Shown here: one piece after another, positions 8,681 to 16,119 of the stretch
How positions within the stretch are numbered: the stretch's first letter is position 1
Layout: each line of letters starts with the position of its first letter
DNA from: an uncultured Eubacterium sp.
GTDB lineage: Bacteria; Bacillota; Clostridia; Peptostreptococcales; Anaerovoracaceae
DNA: 22,617 bases
Assembly (NCBI GenBank): GCA_905193765.1
Contig: CAJJPZ010000019.1
Location: forward strand, 1 to 22,617
Direction of reading: 5' to 3'
Translations under genes and position numbers: made by a program
Notes under the pieces: generated by a model
Told to the model about the DNA's origin: nothing
The model's input: only the letters and a program-made list of their open reading frames with translations
The model's database searches: none

Positions 8681-9471
8681 CAAATCAACTCCTCATGGGA
8701 GGATCTTACTGTTTTTTCGACGTCTATGATACCGTCGTAAGGTGTTTTGCGCATATATAAAAGATATTCTATATTGCCCTTTGTCCCTGTTACAGGTGAA
8801 AATGTCAGACCGTGGCTGTAAAGTCCATTTTCGATACCGTAGGCGATCACATTCTCGATGACCTCTCTGTGTACCGCAGGGTCTCTGACTATGCCCTTTT
8901 TGCCCACCTGACTACGGCCTGCTTCAAACTGCGGTTTGACAAGGCACACCAGGCATCCTTCATCCGAAAGCAACTGGGATGCTACAGGAAAGACCAGCTT
9001 CAGTGATATGAAGGATACATCTATACTTATGAAGTCAAGATCCCTTCCCACTGAATCTATATCAAGATACCGCACATTGATCTTCTCCATATTGACGACT
9101 CTTTCGTCGTTCCTGAGTTTCCAGTCCAGCTGTCCGTAGCCTACATCTATCGCAAAGACTTTCGATGCGCCTTTCTGCAGCATGCAGTCAGTGAAGCCTC
9201 CTGTCGATGCGCCTATGTCGGCGGCAACGGCACCTTCAAGTGAGAAGTTGAATAGCTCAAGAGCTTTCTCAAGCTTCAGGCCGCCTCTGCTCACATACGG
9301 ACAAAGGATTTCCTTTATGGTTATCTCAGCGTCATCGCTGACCGGCATGCCCGGTTTGTCCGCTATCTGACCGTCTACGTACACAAGGCCTGCCATTATC
9401 GAAGCCTTGGCTTTCTCCCGGGACGGGAACATTTGTCTTTCGGTTAGTACCGTATCAAGCCTGTTTTTCAA
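8680..9471 (-). CDS. tlyA: TlyA-family rRNA 2'-O-methyltransferase (S4 + FtsJ-like domain)
   Basis: TlyA proteins methylate ribose 2'-OH groups of rRNA; in mycobacteria the targets are 16S C1409 and 23S C1920. Residues 3-60 are an S4 RNA-binding domain (RLDTVLTERQMFPSREKAKA, MAGLVYVDGQ). The linker is PYVSRGGLKLEKAL (59-72). A Rossmann methyltransferase follows with SAM motif DIGASTGGFTD at 85-95. Lys66, Asp151 (SIDVSF), Lys179 (LVKPQFE) and Glu235 (NIEYLLY) fit the K-D-K-E tetrad of the RrmJ/FtsJ fold. Both candidate starts are TTG. The one at 9471 gives MKNRLD, matching the usual family start; the one at 9480 adds three residues and sits only three bases after AAAGGA. The gene overlaps the 3' end of dxs, as in many Firmicutes. 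The hemolysin name used for some homologues is historical. Confidence 0.93.
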   Translation of the reverse strand: MKNRLDTVLTERQMFPSREKAKASIMAGLVYVDGQIADKPGMPVSDDAEITIKEILCPYVSRGGLKLEKALELFNFSLEGAVAADIGASTGGFTDCMLQKGASKVFAIDVGYGQLDWKLRNDERVVNMEKINVRYLDIDSVGRDLDFISIDVSFISLKLVFPVASQLLSDEGCLVCLVKPQFEAGRSQVGKKGIVRDPAVHREVIENVIAYGIENGLYSHGLTFSPVTGTKGNIEYLLYMRKTPYDGIIDVEKTVRSSHEELI

Positions 9472-11311
9472 GTTCTTCAAGTATCCTTTCTGCTATCGAT
9501 GCAGCGTCCATCCTGTACTTTTCGTATAGTTCATCGCTGCTGCCGTGTTCTATGAATGAATCGGGCCATCCTATATTGACGACCCTGATATCGTTGTTTA
9601 CAAGTATCGAATCTATCTCCTCTCCGACGCCGCCAAGCAGGAGGTTATCTTCCAGTGTCACTATAAGCCGATGCTGTCCGGCGGATCTTATCAGCATGTC
9701 TGTGTCCAGAGGTTTGACAAAAGCCATATTGACCACGCCTGCATCGATGCCGTGATCTGCAAGCATCTCTGCAGCATCGAGGGCCTTTTCCACCATGGAT
9801 CCCAGTGCCCAGATATCTACGACGTCACCGCCTGATACAAGTCTCTGGGACCTGCCGTATTCCAGCTCTGTGTCGAATCCCAGCTGAGGCGCACTGCCTC
9901 TGGGATATCTTATGGCGCATGGTGTATCCAGCGTAAGCGCCATATCCATCATCTGCGTCAGTTCTCTGCCATCTTTCGGAGCCATCACGGTCATTCCGGG
10001 TATGTGCTTCAGGTATCCCAGGTCAAATATGCCATGGTGTGTTTCACCATCAGCGCCTACTATCCCGGCTCTGTCCAGACAGAACACAACCGGCAGACGC
10101 TGGAGACATACATCCTCCACGATCTGATCGAATCCGCGCTGCAGGAATGTCGAATATATTGCAACAAAAGGCCTCATGCCTGCTTTTGCAAGTCCTGCTG
10201 CAAATGTGACTGCATGTTCTTCAGCTATGCCCACATCAAATGTGCGTTTCGGGAATTCCCTGCTGAATTTCTCAAGGCCTGTTCCCTCTGTCATCGCTGC
10301 ACTCACAGCAATTATCCTGTCGTCTTTCGCTGCAAGCTCGATCAGCTTATTGCCGAATATACCTGAATACGACGGTGTTATGCTTTTTTTCAGAAGTTGC
10401 CCTGTTTCCATATCGAAAGGACCGACGCCATGATATACATTCGGGTTGTCTTCAGCCTTCGTATACCCTTTGCCCTTCTGCGTTATAGCGTGTATCAGTA
10501 CAGGACCCTTCGCGTTTTTTGCAAGTTCAAGGGTCTCGCACAGCTCTTTTATATTGTGCCCGTCTATAGGACCGAAATATTTCACTCCGAGGGCCTCGAA
10601 AACTATTCCATCGATCATGGCGTATTTTATAGAGTCCTTGGCATGCTGCATGCCTGCAACGATGCTTTCGCCTACCAGAGGAAGTCTGGATACATTCTTC
10701 TTGATCCTGGCTTTCATGTTAAGATATTTTCCTGAACTTCTGAGTTTGCTCAAGTGCCTTGAAAGACCTCCTGTATTGGGGGATATGGACATGCCATTGT
10801 CGTTCAGGATCACTATCATCCTGCTGTCGGCATTGTTGAGTGCTTCAAAGGCCATACCACCGGTCATCGCGCCGTCTCCGATTACAGATACGACATGGTA
10901 GTCTTCTTTTTTCAGATCGCGCGCCGCCGCCATACCAAGACCAAGGGAAATGGATGTACTGCTGTGACCTGTATCGAAGAGATCATATTCACTTTCTGCG
11001 GTTTTAGGGAACCCGCTCATCCCTTTGAACTTCCTCAGTGTTGGGAACCTGTCCATCCTTCCGGTCAGGATCTTGTGCACGTATGTCTGGTGCCCGACGT
11101 CCCATATGAGCTTGTCCTGGGGAGGATCGAACATCCTGTGCACTGCCAGCGATATCTCGACTATACCGAGATTGGATGACAGATGTCCTCCTGTCCGGGA
11201 TACCGATCCGATGAGGAAGTCCCGTATTTCATAGGAGAGGAGTTCGAGATCCTCATAGCTCATTGTCTTTATATCATTCGGAAAATCAAGCTTTTCCAGA
11301 AAACGACTCAT
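9455..11311 (-). CDS. dxs: 1-deoxy-D-xylulose-5-phosphate synthase
   Basis: Dxs condenses pyruvate and glyceraldehyde 3-phosphate, with thiamine diphosphate, to DXP, the first step of the MEP isoprenoid pathway. The 618-residue length is normal. The N-domain has TGGHLSSNLG at 40-49 (His43), DVGHQTYVHK at 71-80 (His74), the ThDP/Mg motif GDGAMTGG at 145-152 and its NDNGMSIS partner from 170. The pyrimidine domain has GIAEEHAVTFAAG at 361-373, with Glu364 as the likely cofactor-activating Glu. A later segment with GIVGADGETHHGIFD is also characteristic, and a transketolase C-domain completes the protein. The SD (AGAGGT) lies in the last codons of ispA, and ATG 11311 is one base past the ispA stop. 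The 3' end overlaps tlyA. DXP also feeds thiamine and pyridoxal synthesis. Confidence 0.97.
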   Translation of the reverse strand: MSRFLEKLDFPNDIKTMSYEDLELLSYEIRDFLIGSVSRTGGHLSSNLGIVEISLAVHRMFDPPQDKLIWDVGHQTYVHKILTGRMDRFPTLRKFKGMSGFPKTAESEYDLFDTGHSSTSISLGLGMAAARDLKKEDYHVVSVIGDGAMTGGMAFEALNNADSRMIVILNDNGMSISPNTGGLSRHLSKLRSSGKYLNMKARIKKNVSRLPLVGESIVAGMQHAKDSIKYAMIDGIVFEALGVKYFGPIDGHNIKELCETLELAKNAKGPVLIHAITQKGKGYTKAEDNPNVYHGVGPFDMETGQLLKKSITPSYSGIFGNKLIELAAKDDRIIAVSAAMTEGTGLEKFSREFPKRTFDVGIAEEHAVTFAAGLAKAGMRPFVAIYSTFLQRGFDQIVEDVCLQRLPVVFCLDRAGIVGADGETHHGIFDLGYLKHIPGMTVMAPKDGRELTQMMDMALTLDTPCAIRYPRGSAPQLGFDTELEYGRSQRLVSGGDVVDIWALGSMVEKALDAAEMLADHGIDAGVVNMAFVKPLDTDMLIRSAGQHRLIVTLEDNLLLGGVGEEIDSILVNNDIRVVNIGWPDSFIEHGSSDELYEKYRMDAASIAERILEELEKQA

Positions 11312-11312
11312 T

Positions 11313-12209
11313 TTATTTACCTCTTACTGCCAGTTCAAGTGCTAATTTTGTAAAAACTTCTGCGTTATAGTAGTAATCCTCCAGCGGCGCTATTGCCATC
11401 TGTGTCAGTTCATTAAGGCGCTCTCTCGATTTTTTGATACCGTAGAGAGAAGGATATGTGGCTTTTTTGTTTATTGCATCCACGCCTGATTTCTTGCCCA
11501 TCTCTTCTTCCTGTCCTTCAACATCCAGGATATCATCACATATCTGGAATGCCAGACCGAGATTTTCTGCATATATAGTCAGTTTACTGAGGACTTCATC
11601 ATCGGCACTGCCGAGATGTGCGCCTGCTCTCACTGCCGCTATTATAAGAGCAGCTGTTTTGGTTATATGTATATAGTCCAGCATTTCTCCTGAACAGTTC
11701 TTGTCTTCAGCTTCCATGTCTGCAACCTGACCTGCAACCATCCCTCTGCATCCGGCACCTTTGCTTATTTCATATGATGCACGGATCCTTCTTTTGAGAG
11801 CTTCTGCATTGTCAAAGTACAGCAGCATATCTCTGTTCATCATTTCGAATGCAGCAGACTGGAGTCCATCTCCTGCAAGTGTTGCCATGGCCTCGCCGAA
11901 CACTATATGGTTTGTGGGCTGGCCCCTGCGCAACTCGTCATTGTCCATGCAAGGCAGATCGTCGTGGATAAGAGAATAGTTATGGATGTATTCTATCGCG
12001 CATGCATATGGCAGCGCTTCCTCCACGTTACCTCCGCAGAAATCACAGGCTGCCAGCAGCAGAACAGGTCTTATCCTTTTGCCGCCTGCGGACAGACTGT
12101 ATTTCATGGATTCATAAAGTGTGATGCTCTTGTGGTCGACATCAGGCATGAAATCCATCAGATGTTCCTCTATCATTTTCTTGTAATCGTCAAAAGTATA
12201 GTCTCTCAT
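11313..12209 (-). CDS. ispA: Farnesyl diphosphate synthase (polyprenyl synthetase)
   Basis: This 298-residue trans-prenyltransferase adds isopentenyl diphosphate to allylic diphosphates. The first Asp-rich motif, DDLPCMD at 83-89, has the DDxxxxD spacing of bacterial short-chain enzymes, with RRG just after. The second motif, DDILD at 225-229, lies in FQICDDILDVEG. GGKRIRP is at 42-48. The fifth residue before the first Asp is Tyr (YSLIHDD), as in E. coli IspA, which favours a C15 product; geranylgeranyl diphosphate is not excluded. GGAGG is eight bases before ATG 12209. The gene starts 21 bases after xseB and runs into dxs, the conserved Firmicute and proteobacterial xseB-ispA-dxs order. The product feeds long-chain prenyl carriers for the cell wall. 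Confidence 0.95.
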   Translation of the reverse strand: MRDYTFDDYKKMIEEHLMDFMPDVDHKSITLYESMKYSLSAGGKRIRPVLLLAACDFCGGNVEEALPYACAIEYIHNYSLIHDDLPCMDNDELRRGQPTNHIVFGEAMATLAGDGLQSAAFEMMNRDMLLYFDNAEALKRRIRASYEISKGAGCRGMVAGQVADMEAEDKNCSGEMLDYIHITKTAALIIAAVRAGAHLGSADDEVLSKLTIYAENLGLAFQICDDILDVEGQEEEMGKKSGVDAINKKATYPSLYGIKKSRERLNELTQMAIAPLEDYYYNAEVFTKLALELAVRGK

Positions 12210-12230
12210 AATACCGACCTCCCTGCTGTA

Positions 12231-12419
12231 TCATTTGTTGATTGTTTCGATCCTCTGATTAGCGTTGTCGAGGATCTCTCTGCATTCATTATAATATTTT
12301 ATTCCCTGTTCGTAACATTTTATCGCATCTTCCAGTGAAATGTCTGTTGATTTCAGATTTTCGGATGCTTCTTCCAGCTTTTTAAGCGATTCTTCAAAGC
12401 TTCTTTTCTTTTCGGCCAT
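12231..12419 (-). CDS. xseB: Exodeoxyribonuclease VII small subunit
   Basis: This 62-residue protein is an all-helical XseB. It has FEESLKKLEEASENLKS, the ISLEDAIKCYEQGIKYYNEC segment with the family's (L/I)EDAIxxYEqG pattern, and a charged C-terminus. Several XseB copies bind the coiled-coil arms of XseA to make exonuclease VII, which degrades single-stranded DNA in both directions. ATG 12419 lies inside the last codons of xseA (26-base overlap), with AAAGGA eight bases upstream. Length is slightly short but within the family range. Confidence 0.95.
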   Translation of the reverse strand: MAEKKRSFEESLKKLEEASENLKSTDISLEDAIKCYEQGIKYYNECREILDNANQRIETINK

Positions 12420-13632
12420 ACCATTGATCCTTTCCGAGTTTCGTGATGCGTGCTTCAGCGCTGCCGCCTGAAGATTCGATCGTTATCATATCATCTTTCG
12501 CAAGTTCTCTTTCCGGGTCTTTCACTATATTGCCCCGGCCGTCTCTCACTATGGAATAACCGCGTTCCATTATTGCTGCCGGATCAGACGCCCTGAGAGT
12601 CTCATGTGCCACATCCAGTCTGCTGCCAAGACCGGCCAGCATCGCAGCTACAGATTCCTTCAAAGACCCTGCAAGAGCGTCTGCGCGAAGCTGCCCCATG
12701 GCTATCCTGCCCTGTATATCACGACCGAAAGCGACCGGATCCAGAAGTTCGGCAGCGTTCTTTTTGCGGTCTGTCACCAGCATCATCTCGCGACCCAGTT
12801 CATTCCTGCAGGACAGCAGTCCCTCACGGAGCACTCCGGTGTCAGGCACTGCTGCAACAGCTGCAGCTGTAGGCGTTTCAGCCCTGAGATCTGCAACAAA
12901 ATCCGCGATGGTAAAATCGGTTTCGTGACCTACAGCAGATATGACAGGTATCTGCGATCTGTATATAGCTTCAGCCACTATTTCCTCGTTGAATGCCCAC
13001 AACTCTTCCATCGAACCGCCTCCGCGGCCTGTGATGATCGTATCGACATCTCTGTGGTTTTCATTTATATCATATATGGCAGACGATATATCCTCTGCCG
13101 CATCAGGTCCCTGTACAAGGACCGGGTATATCAGTATGTCTGTAAAGTCATTCCTGTTCTTTATTATTTTCAGTATATCGCGTACAGCCGCTCCTGTAGC
13201 AGATGTAATGACGGCGACTTTTTCAGGAAACGCCGGAATGTCTTTCTTATGCTCCCTGTCAAAATATCCTGCGGTTTCAAGCTTCTTTTTGAGTTTTTCG
13301 AATCTGACTGCCAGTTCGCCTTCTCCTGCTATCCTGATGTCCCTTATGTTCAGTGAATAGCTTCCGCCGCGTTCATAAAGATACAGATAACCGTTCACTG
13401 TTATCTCAGTCCCTTCCCGGAGTTCATCAGCCAGGTGGCAGAGACTGGATGGAAGGAAACAGTTGACTTTGCTGCTCTCATCCTTCAGGGAAAAGTAAAC
13501 ATGGCCTGATCCGTGGAACTTGAGATTCGAGACCTCACCTATGACAGATACATTGCCTAATATGGGATCGGTCTGCAGCACACGCTTGATATAGCTGTTG
13601 AGTTGTGATACTTTTACAGGTTTCAGCCCCAT
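12394..13632 (-). CDS. xseA: Exodeoxyribonuclease VII large subunit
   Basis: XseA is the catalytic subunit of exonuclease VII. The 412-residue protein has the N-terminal OB-fold (about 5-100: VSQLNSYIKRVL, VIGEVSNLKFHGSGHVYFSL). The nuclease core carries ITSATGAAVRDILKI at 142-156, GRGGGSMEELWAFNEE at 202-217 and SAVGHETDFTIADFVADLRA at 232-251, followed by ETPTAAA. A helical arm and a C-terminal segment with ERGYSIVRDGRG complete it; the arm looks shorter than in E. coli (456 residues). The start ATG 13632 overlaps the end of the TsaD-like gene by ten bases, and GGAGGT eight bases upstream lies within that gene's last codons. It is followed by the overlapping xseB. Confidence 0.97.
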   Translation of the reverse strand: MGLKPVKVSQLNSYIKRVLQTDPILGNVSVIGEVSNLKFHGSGHVYFSLKDESSKVNCFLPSSLCHLADELREGTEITVNGYLYLYERGGSYSLNIRDIRIAGEGELAVRFEKLKKKLETAGYFDREHKKDIPAFPEKVAVITSATGAAVRDILKIIKNRNDFTDILIYPVLVQGPDAAEDISSAIYDINENHRDVDTIITGRGGGSMEELWAFNEEIVAEAIYRSQIPVISAVGHETDFTIADFVADLRAETPTAAAVAAVPDTGVLREGLLSCRNELGREMMLVTDRKKNAAELLDPVAFGRDIQGRIAMGQLRADALAGSLKESVAAMLAGLGSRLDVAHETLRASDPAAIMERGYSIVRDGRGNIVKDPERELAKDDMITIESSGGSAEARITKLGKDQWYGRKEKKL

Positions 13633-14609
13633 ATTTCCTTACCTCCGAGAATAGCGACGCCTACCGCGTTATCCTGTGACAGATCGTTTTCGTCAAAAAA
13701 AAGTTCGAGCCCGGCAGATCTCGCCCTGCGTTCTGTATGAGCTCTGATAAAACGGCTGGCTGAGACCCCGCCGGCCATCAGTATCCTGTTTATGCCGGTC
13801 TTCTCCGCCCCCTGCACGAGCATCCTGAACACAGCATCGCTCATGCGTTCGAACAGTTCTCTTACGAGAGGATCTGTTTCATCCTCAGCGGTATCTTCTA
13901 TCATGTTTTTCATCTGTGTATCGATACCCGACAGATTGATCCATGCATCTTTCACTTTCACCGGTGTGAGCACTTTGCTGCTGTATCCGGCTGCCAGCGC
14001 TTTTCTATCCATATACGCGCCTGCAGGGAAATCCATGCCCATCATGACTCCGGCTCTGTCTATGACCTGTCCGAAAGATATATCATGTGATCCGCCGATT
14101 ATTTCTATATCGTATGCACTGCCTGCACCGTGGCTGCGTAGTCCGCTGACCGCCGCTGCCCTGAGGAGCTCGCATGTGCCTCCTGAGAAATGACATGCGA
14201 GTACTTCACTGCTGTCTGCAAAAGGTGAGAATGCCTTGACTGCCTCTATATGCCCCTCCTGATGAGAATATGCGAATACAGGTATACCAAGCGCAGCTGA
14301 TATGCTTTCAGCAACACATTTGCCGGCAAGGAATACCGGCATGTACGATCCATCAGCAGGCCGCGGCCTTGATGAGTATGCGACGGCATCGAAGCTGTCG
14401 CTGAACTGTCCTCTCACACGTTCCATCAGGACAGGTAGCATCTTCACATGCTGGAACAGAGCGTCTGACTGTCTGAGTCCTCTTTCACCTGTCTTCACCT
14501 GAAGGAACTCGCGTATATCGCATACGATGTTCCCGCTGCTGTCTGTAACCGCCACCGAAGTCTTATAATTACTGGTATCTATCCCGAGTACATGGCATGT
14601 TTTACTCAT
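13623..14609 (-). CDS. TsaD/Kae1-like paralogue (peptidase M22 / ASKHA fold), function unknown
   Basis: The 328-residue protein has the TsaD/Kae1 plan. It opens with GIDTSNY (9-15; TsaD has GIETS) and has the metal-ligand pair His116 and His120 in YSHQEGH. It also has the phosphate loop FSGGTCELL (141-149), the segment GGSHDISFGQVIDRAG (172-187) and GGVSASRFIRA (280-290). The C-terminal QDNAVGVA (312-319) has Asp313 where TsaD has its third metal ligand. It differs from true TsaD in the first and SGG motifs: SGGTCEL replaces SGGHTQL. In other Clostridia similar genes, often named O-sialoglycoprotein endopeptidase, sit beside nusB/xseA in addition to the real tsaD. I therefore do not call this the t6A synthase; that rests on divergence only. 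It overlaps the nusB end by eight bases and has no good SD, so it is probably coupled. Confidence 0.8.
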   Translation of the reverse strand: MSKTCHVLGIDTSNYKTSVAVTDSSGNIVCDIREFLQVKTGERGLRQSDALFQHVKMLPVLMERVRGQFSDSFDAVAYSSRPRPADGSYMPVFLAGKCVAESISAALGIPVFAYSHQEGHIEAVKAFSPFADSSEVLACHFSGGTCELLRAAAVSGLRSHGAGSAYDIEIIGGSHDISFGQVIDRAGVMMGMDFPAGAYMDRKALAAGYSSKVLTPVKVKDAWINLSGIDTQMKNMIEDTAEDETDPLVRELFERMSDAVFRMLVQGAEKTGINRILMAGGVSASRFIRAHTERRARSAGLELFFDENDLSQDNAVGVAILGGKEIWG

Positions 14610-15006
14610 TTGATTTCACTATCGCTCCGAGTACACCATGTATGAACTTCGATGAACGTTCAGTGCTGTATTTCTTGGCAAGATCGATAGCTTCATTTAT
14701 TGCAACAGCGGCAGGCACACTGCTGCTGTCCCCGTACATTATCTCTCCTACGGCCAGACGCATGATGGCCAGATCGACTTTCGGCATCCTTGAAGTCGTC
14801 CATGATCTGCTGCTGGCGTTTATCCTTTTGTCTATTTCATCAAGATCATCTATGATACTGCAGATAAGATCCTCGCCTCTTTTCTTATGATTGCCCTGGA
14901 GTCTTTCATCTGCAAGACGGACAGCTGTTTCCCTGTTCATCGTTTTCGCTGCATCCATCTCGTACATGATCTGCATCATATGTTCCCTTGCTTCATTCCT
15001 TGTCAT
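14602..15006 (-). CDS. nusB: Transcription antitermination factor NusB
   Basis: NusB with NusE (S10) binds boxA RNA and supports processive rRNA transcription. The 134-residue all-helical protein begins MTRNEAREHMMQIMYEMDA, has LADERLQGN and IDDLDEIDKRI in the middle, and ends with the diagnostic MPKVDLAIMRLAVGEIMYG, VAINEAIDLAKKYSTERSSKFIHGVLGAI. ATG 15006 is chosen over an in-frame start at 15066, since the family begins at this Arg-rich segment and GGAAGGA lies ten bases upstream. It overlaps the end of the asp23-like gene by 14 bases. Confidence 0.95.
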   Translation of the reverse strand: MTRNEAREHMMQIMYEMDAAKTMNRETAVRLADERLQGNHKKRGEDLICSIIDDLDEIDKRINASSRSWTTSRMPKVDLAIMRLAVGEIMYGDSSSVPAAVAINEAIDLAKKYSTERSSKFIHGVLGAIVKSNE

Positions 15007-15394
15007 CTGTTTCTGTTCCTTCCGGTATAAATTCAGGTCCGTCTGGTATCTCGACACCCTGTACATGTATATTCACGGCTCGTACAGGTAGCCCTGTCAT
15101 AGACTGTACTTCGTTCTTTACATTTTCCTGTATGTCCCATGCGACGGCAGGTATCCTGGCATGGTATTTCACTGTTATGTGAACATCTATCTCGACGCCC
15201 TCTTCCGACTGGCTGACCTTCACACCTTTAGACATGAGTTCCTTGCCCAGTATGTTTTTTGAGAGCGCATTAGAAAAACCGCCTGACAGATTAGCCACGC
15301 CTTTAGTCTTCAAGGTGGCATTGACCGCACAAACGGCAATTACTTCATCAGAGATCTTGACGATCCCGTCTGCATTCTGGTTCGATGTGTTCAT
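14993..15394 (-). CDS. Asp23/Gls24 family envelope stress protein
   Basis: The 133-residue protein matches the Asp23/Gls24 family (B. subtilis YqhY type). It has DGIVKISDEVIAVCAVNATLKTKGVANLSGG at the start, a central GVKVSQSEEGVEIDVHITVKYHARIPAVAWDIQ, and ending VQSMTGLPVRAVNIHVQGVE, then an acidic tail. Such proteins lie next to nusB in most Firmicutes; YqhY has been linked to control of acetyl-CoA carboxylase in B. subtilis, while staphylococcal Asp23 coats the membrane. ATG 15394 is preferred over an in-frame start at 15445, because GAGGTGA sits eight bases upstream and the promoter at 15417-15445 would lie inside a longer reading. It is the first gene of the long minus-strand operon. I see no AmaP membrane partner beside it. 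Confidence 0.93.
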   Translation of the reverse strand: MNTSNQNADGIVKISDEVIAVCAVNATLKTKGVANLSGGFSNALSKNILGKELMSKGVKVSQSEEGVEIDVHITVKYHARIPAVAWDIQENVKNEVQSMTGLPVRAVNIHVQGVEIPDGPEFIPEGTETDDKE

Positions 15395-15396
15395 AT

Positions 15397-15436
15397 AAAA
15401 AATCACCTCGTATCTAATTATACTAAATACGAGGTG
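15397..15436 (-). terminator. Hairpin with T-tract ending the cysteine hydrolase transcript
   Basis: On the minus strand, CACCTCGTAT (15436-15427) pairs perfectly with ATACGAGGTG (15413-15404) around a 13-base loop. One A and then six T (15402-15397) follow. This has the form of an intrinsic terminator starting 12 bases after the hydrolase stop codon. The stem is only half GC and the loop is long, so strength is uncertain. The loop holds the next operon's -10 box and the right arm holds the asp23 Shine-Dalgarno. The dyad could instead be a protein operator. Confidence 0.6.
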
Positions 15437-15445
15437 TTTGTTCAA
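15417..15445 (-). promoter_or_regulatory. Sigma-A promoter for the asp23-nusB-...-mutS-mutL operon
   Basis: TTGAAC (15445-15440) and a perfect TATAAT (15422-15417) are spaced by 17 bases on the minus strand. A start near 15410 would give a leader of about 15 bases containing the GAGGTGA ribosome site. The -10 is inside the loop of the overlapping hairpin. Confidence 0.75.
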
Positions 15446-15448
15446 TGA

Positions 15449-16003
15449 CTATTCTTCGAACATTTTTACAAGTTCATCCACAGTATATACTTCAGCTCCG
15501 TATACAGCCTTGAGATATTCTATACCGCCGTTGTAATCTTCTTCGGTGAAGCTGTCTGTGGCATTCGATGCAACGACCACCTTATAACCCAGGCAGAAAG
15601 CGTCAGCAGAGGTATGCCTTACGCACATATGTGTATGGAGCCCTGTCATTATAACAGTATCAATGCCGAGTTCTCTCAGCAGCAGGTCAAGATCAGTGTG
15701 GAAGAATCCGCTGTACCTCCTCTTTGGAACCACGTAGTCTTTATCACACAGTTCCAGTTCAGGTATTACTTCCGCTCCTGGTGTACCTGCAACTGCATGT
15801 TCACCCCATACCTTGAATTCCTGATCGATCCCTTTGATATGAGCATCATTGCAGAATATCACGGCTACATCATTTTTACGAGCCTCTCTCAGAAGCTTCG
15901 CAGTGGCCGGAACTATTGCAAGTCCTCTGTCGCACTTAAGTGCGCCTGTAACGAAATCATTGAGCATATCAACGACCAGGATAGCGGTTTTTTTGTTTTC
16001 CAT
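15449..16003 (-). CDS. Isochorismatase-family cysteine hydrolase, nicotinamidase-like
   Basis: The 184-residue protein has the isochorismatase-like hydrolase fold. The catalytic triad is Asp12 (LVVDMLNDF), Lys94 (VVPKRRYSGF) and Cys127 (GLHTHMCVRHTSADAF). A metal site like that of nicotinamidase (PncA) is suggested by Asp53-X-His55 in CNDAHI and His69 in WGEHAVAGTPGAE; the last closely resembles the nicotinamidase WPxHCVxGTxGAE stretch. Nicotinamide-to-nicotinate deamidation is the best guess, but other amidase substrates are possible, and the usual DWHPxxHxSF loop is not matched. AGAGAGG is seven bases before ATG 16003. It has its own strong promoter upstream and a hairpin/T-tract downstream. 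It therefore looks like a single-gene unit between spoIIIAH and asp23, genes that are usually close neighbours. Confidence 0.88.
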   Translation of the reverse strand: MENKKTAILVVDMLNDFVTGALKCDRGLAIVPATAKLLREARKNDVAVIFCNDAHIKGIDQEFKVWGEHAVAGTPGAEVIPELELCDKDYVVPKRRYSGFFHTDLDLLLRELGIDTVIMTGLHTHMCVRHTSADAFCLGYKVVVASNATDSFTEEDYNGGIEYLKAVYGAEVYTVDELVKMFEE

Positions 16004-16042
16004 TATTTTGCCTCTCTTTCAACGAACATTATCTTGAATATG

Positions 16043-16054
16043 ATATGTACATAT
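16043..16054. repeat. 12-base perfect palindrome in the hydrolase leader
   Basis: ATATGTACATAT reads the same on both strands. It lies just downstream of the predicted transcription start and about 40 bases before the hydrolase ATG. It could be an operator, but AT-rich palindromes arise easily by chance. Confidence 0.4.
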
Positions 16055-16066
16055 ATCTTGACAATG

Positions 16067-16094
16067 ATTATATCACAATGAGTTCTCATGTCAA
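16067..16094 (-). promoter_or_regulatory. Consensus sigma-A promoter for the cysteine hydrolase gene
   Basis: On the minus strand a perfect TTGACA (16094-16089) and a perfect TATAAT (16072-16067) are 16 bases apart. A TGn extended -10 comes just before TATAAT. The predicted start near 16060 gives a leader of about 57 bases. An imperfect dyad, TGAG-AA-CTCA, occupies the spacer (16079-16088). Confidence 0.8.
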
Positions 16095-16119
16095 TCAGAT
16101 ATTATCATTTTCACTGTTT

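Noticed and set aside
12604..13356. Plus-strand open frame of 250 codons
   Set aside because: It is antisense to xseA, which has full family motifs. The translation shows no recognisable domain and has the Cys/Arg-rich bias of a shadow frame.
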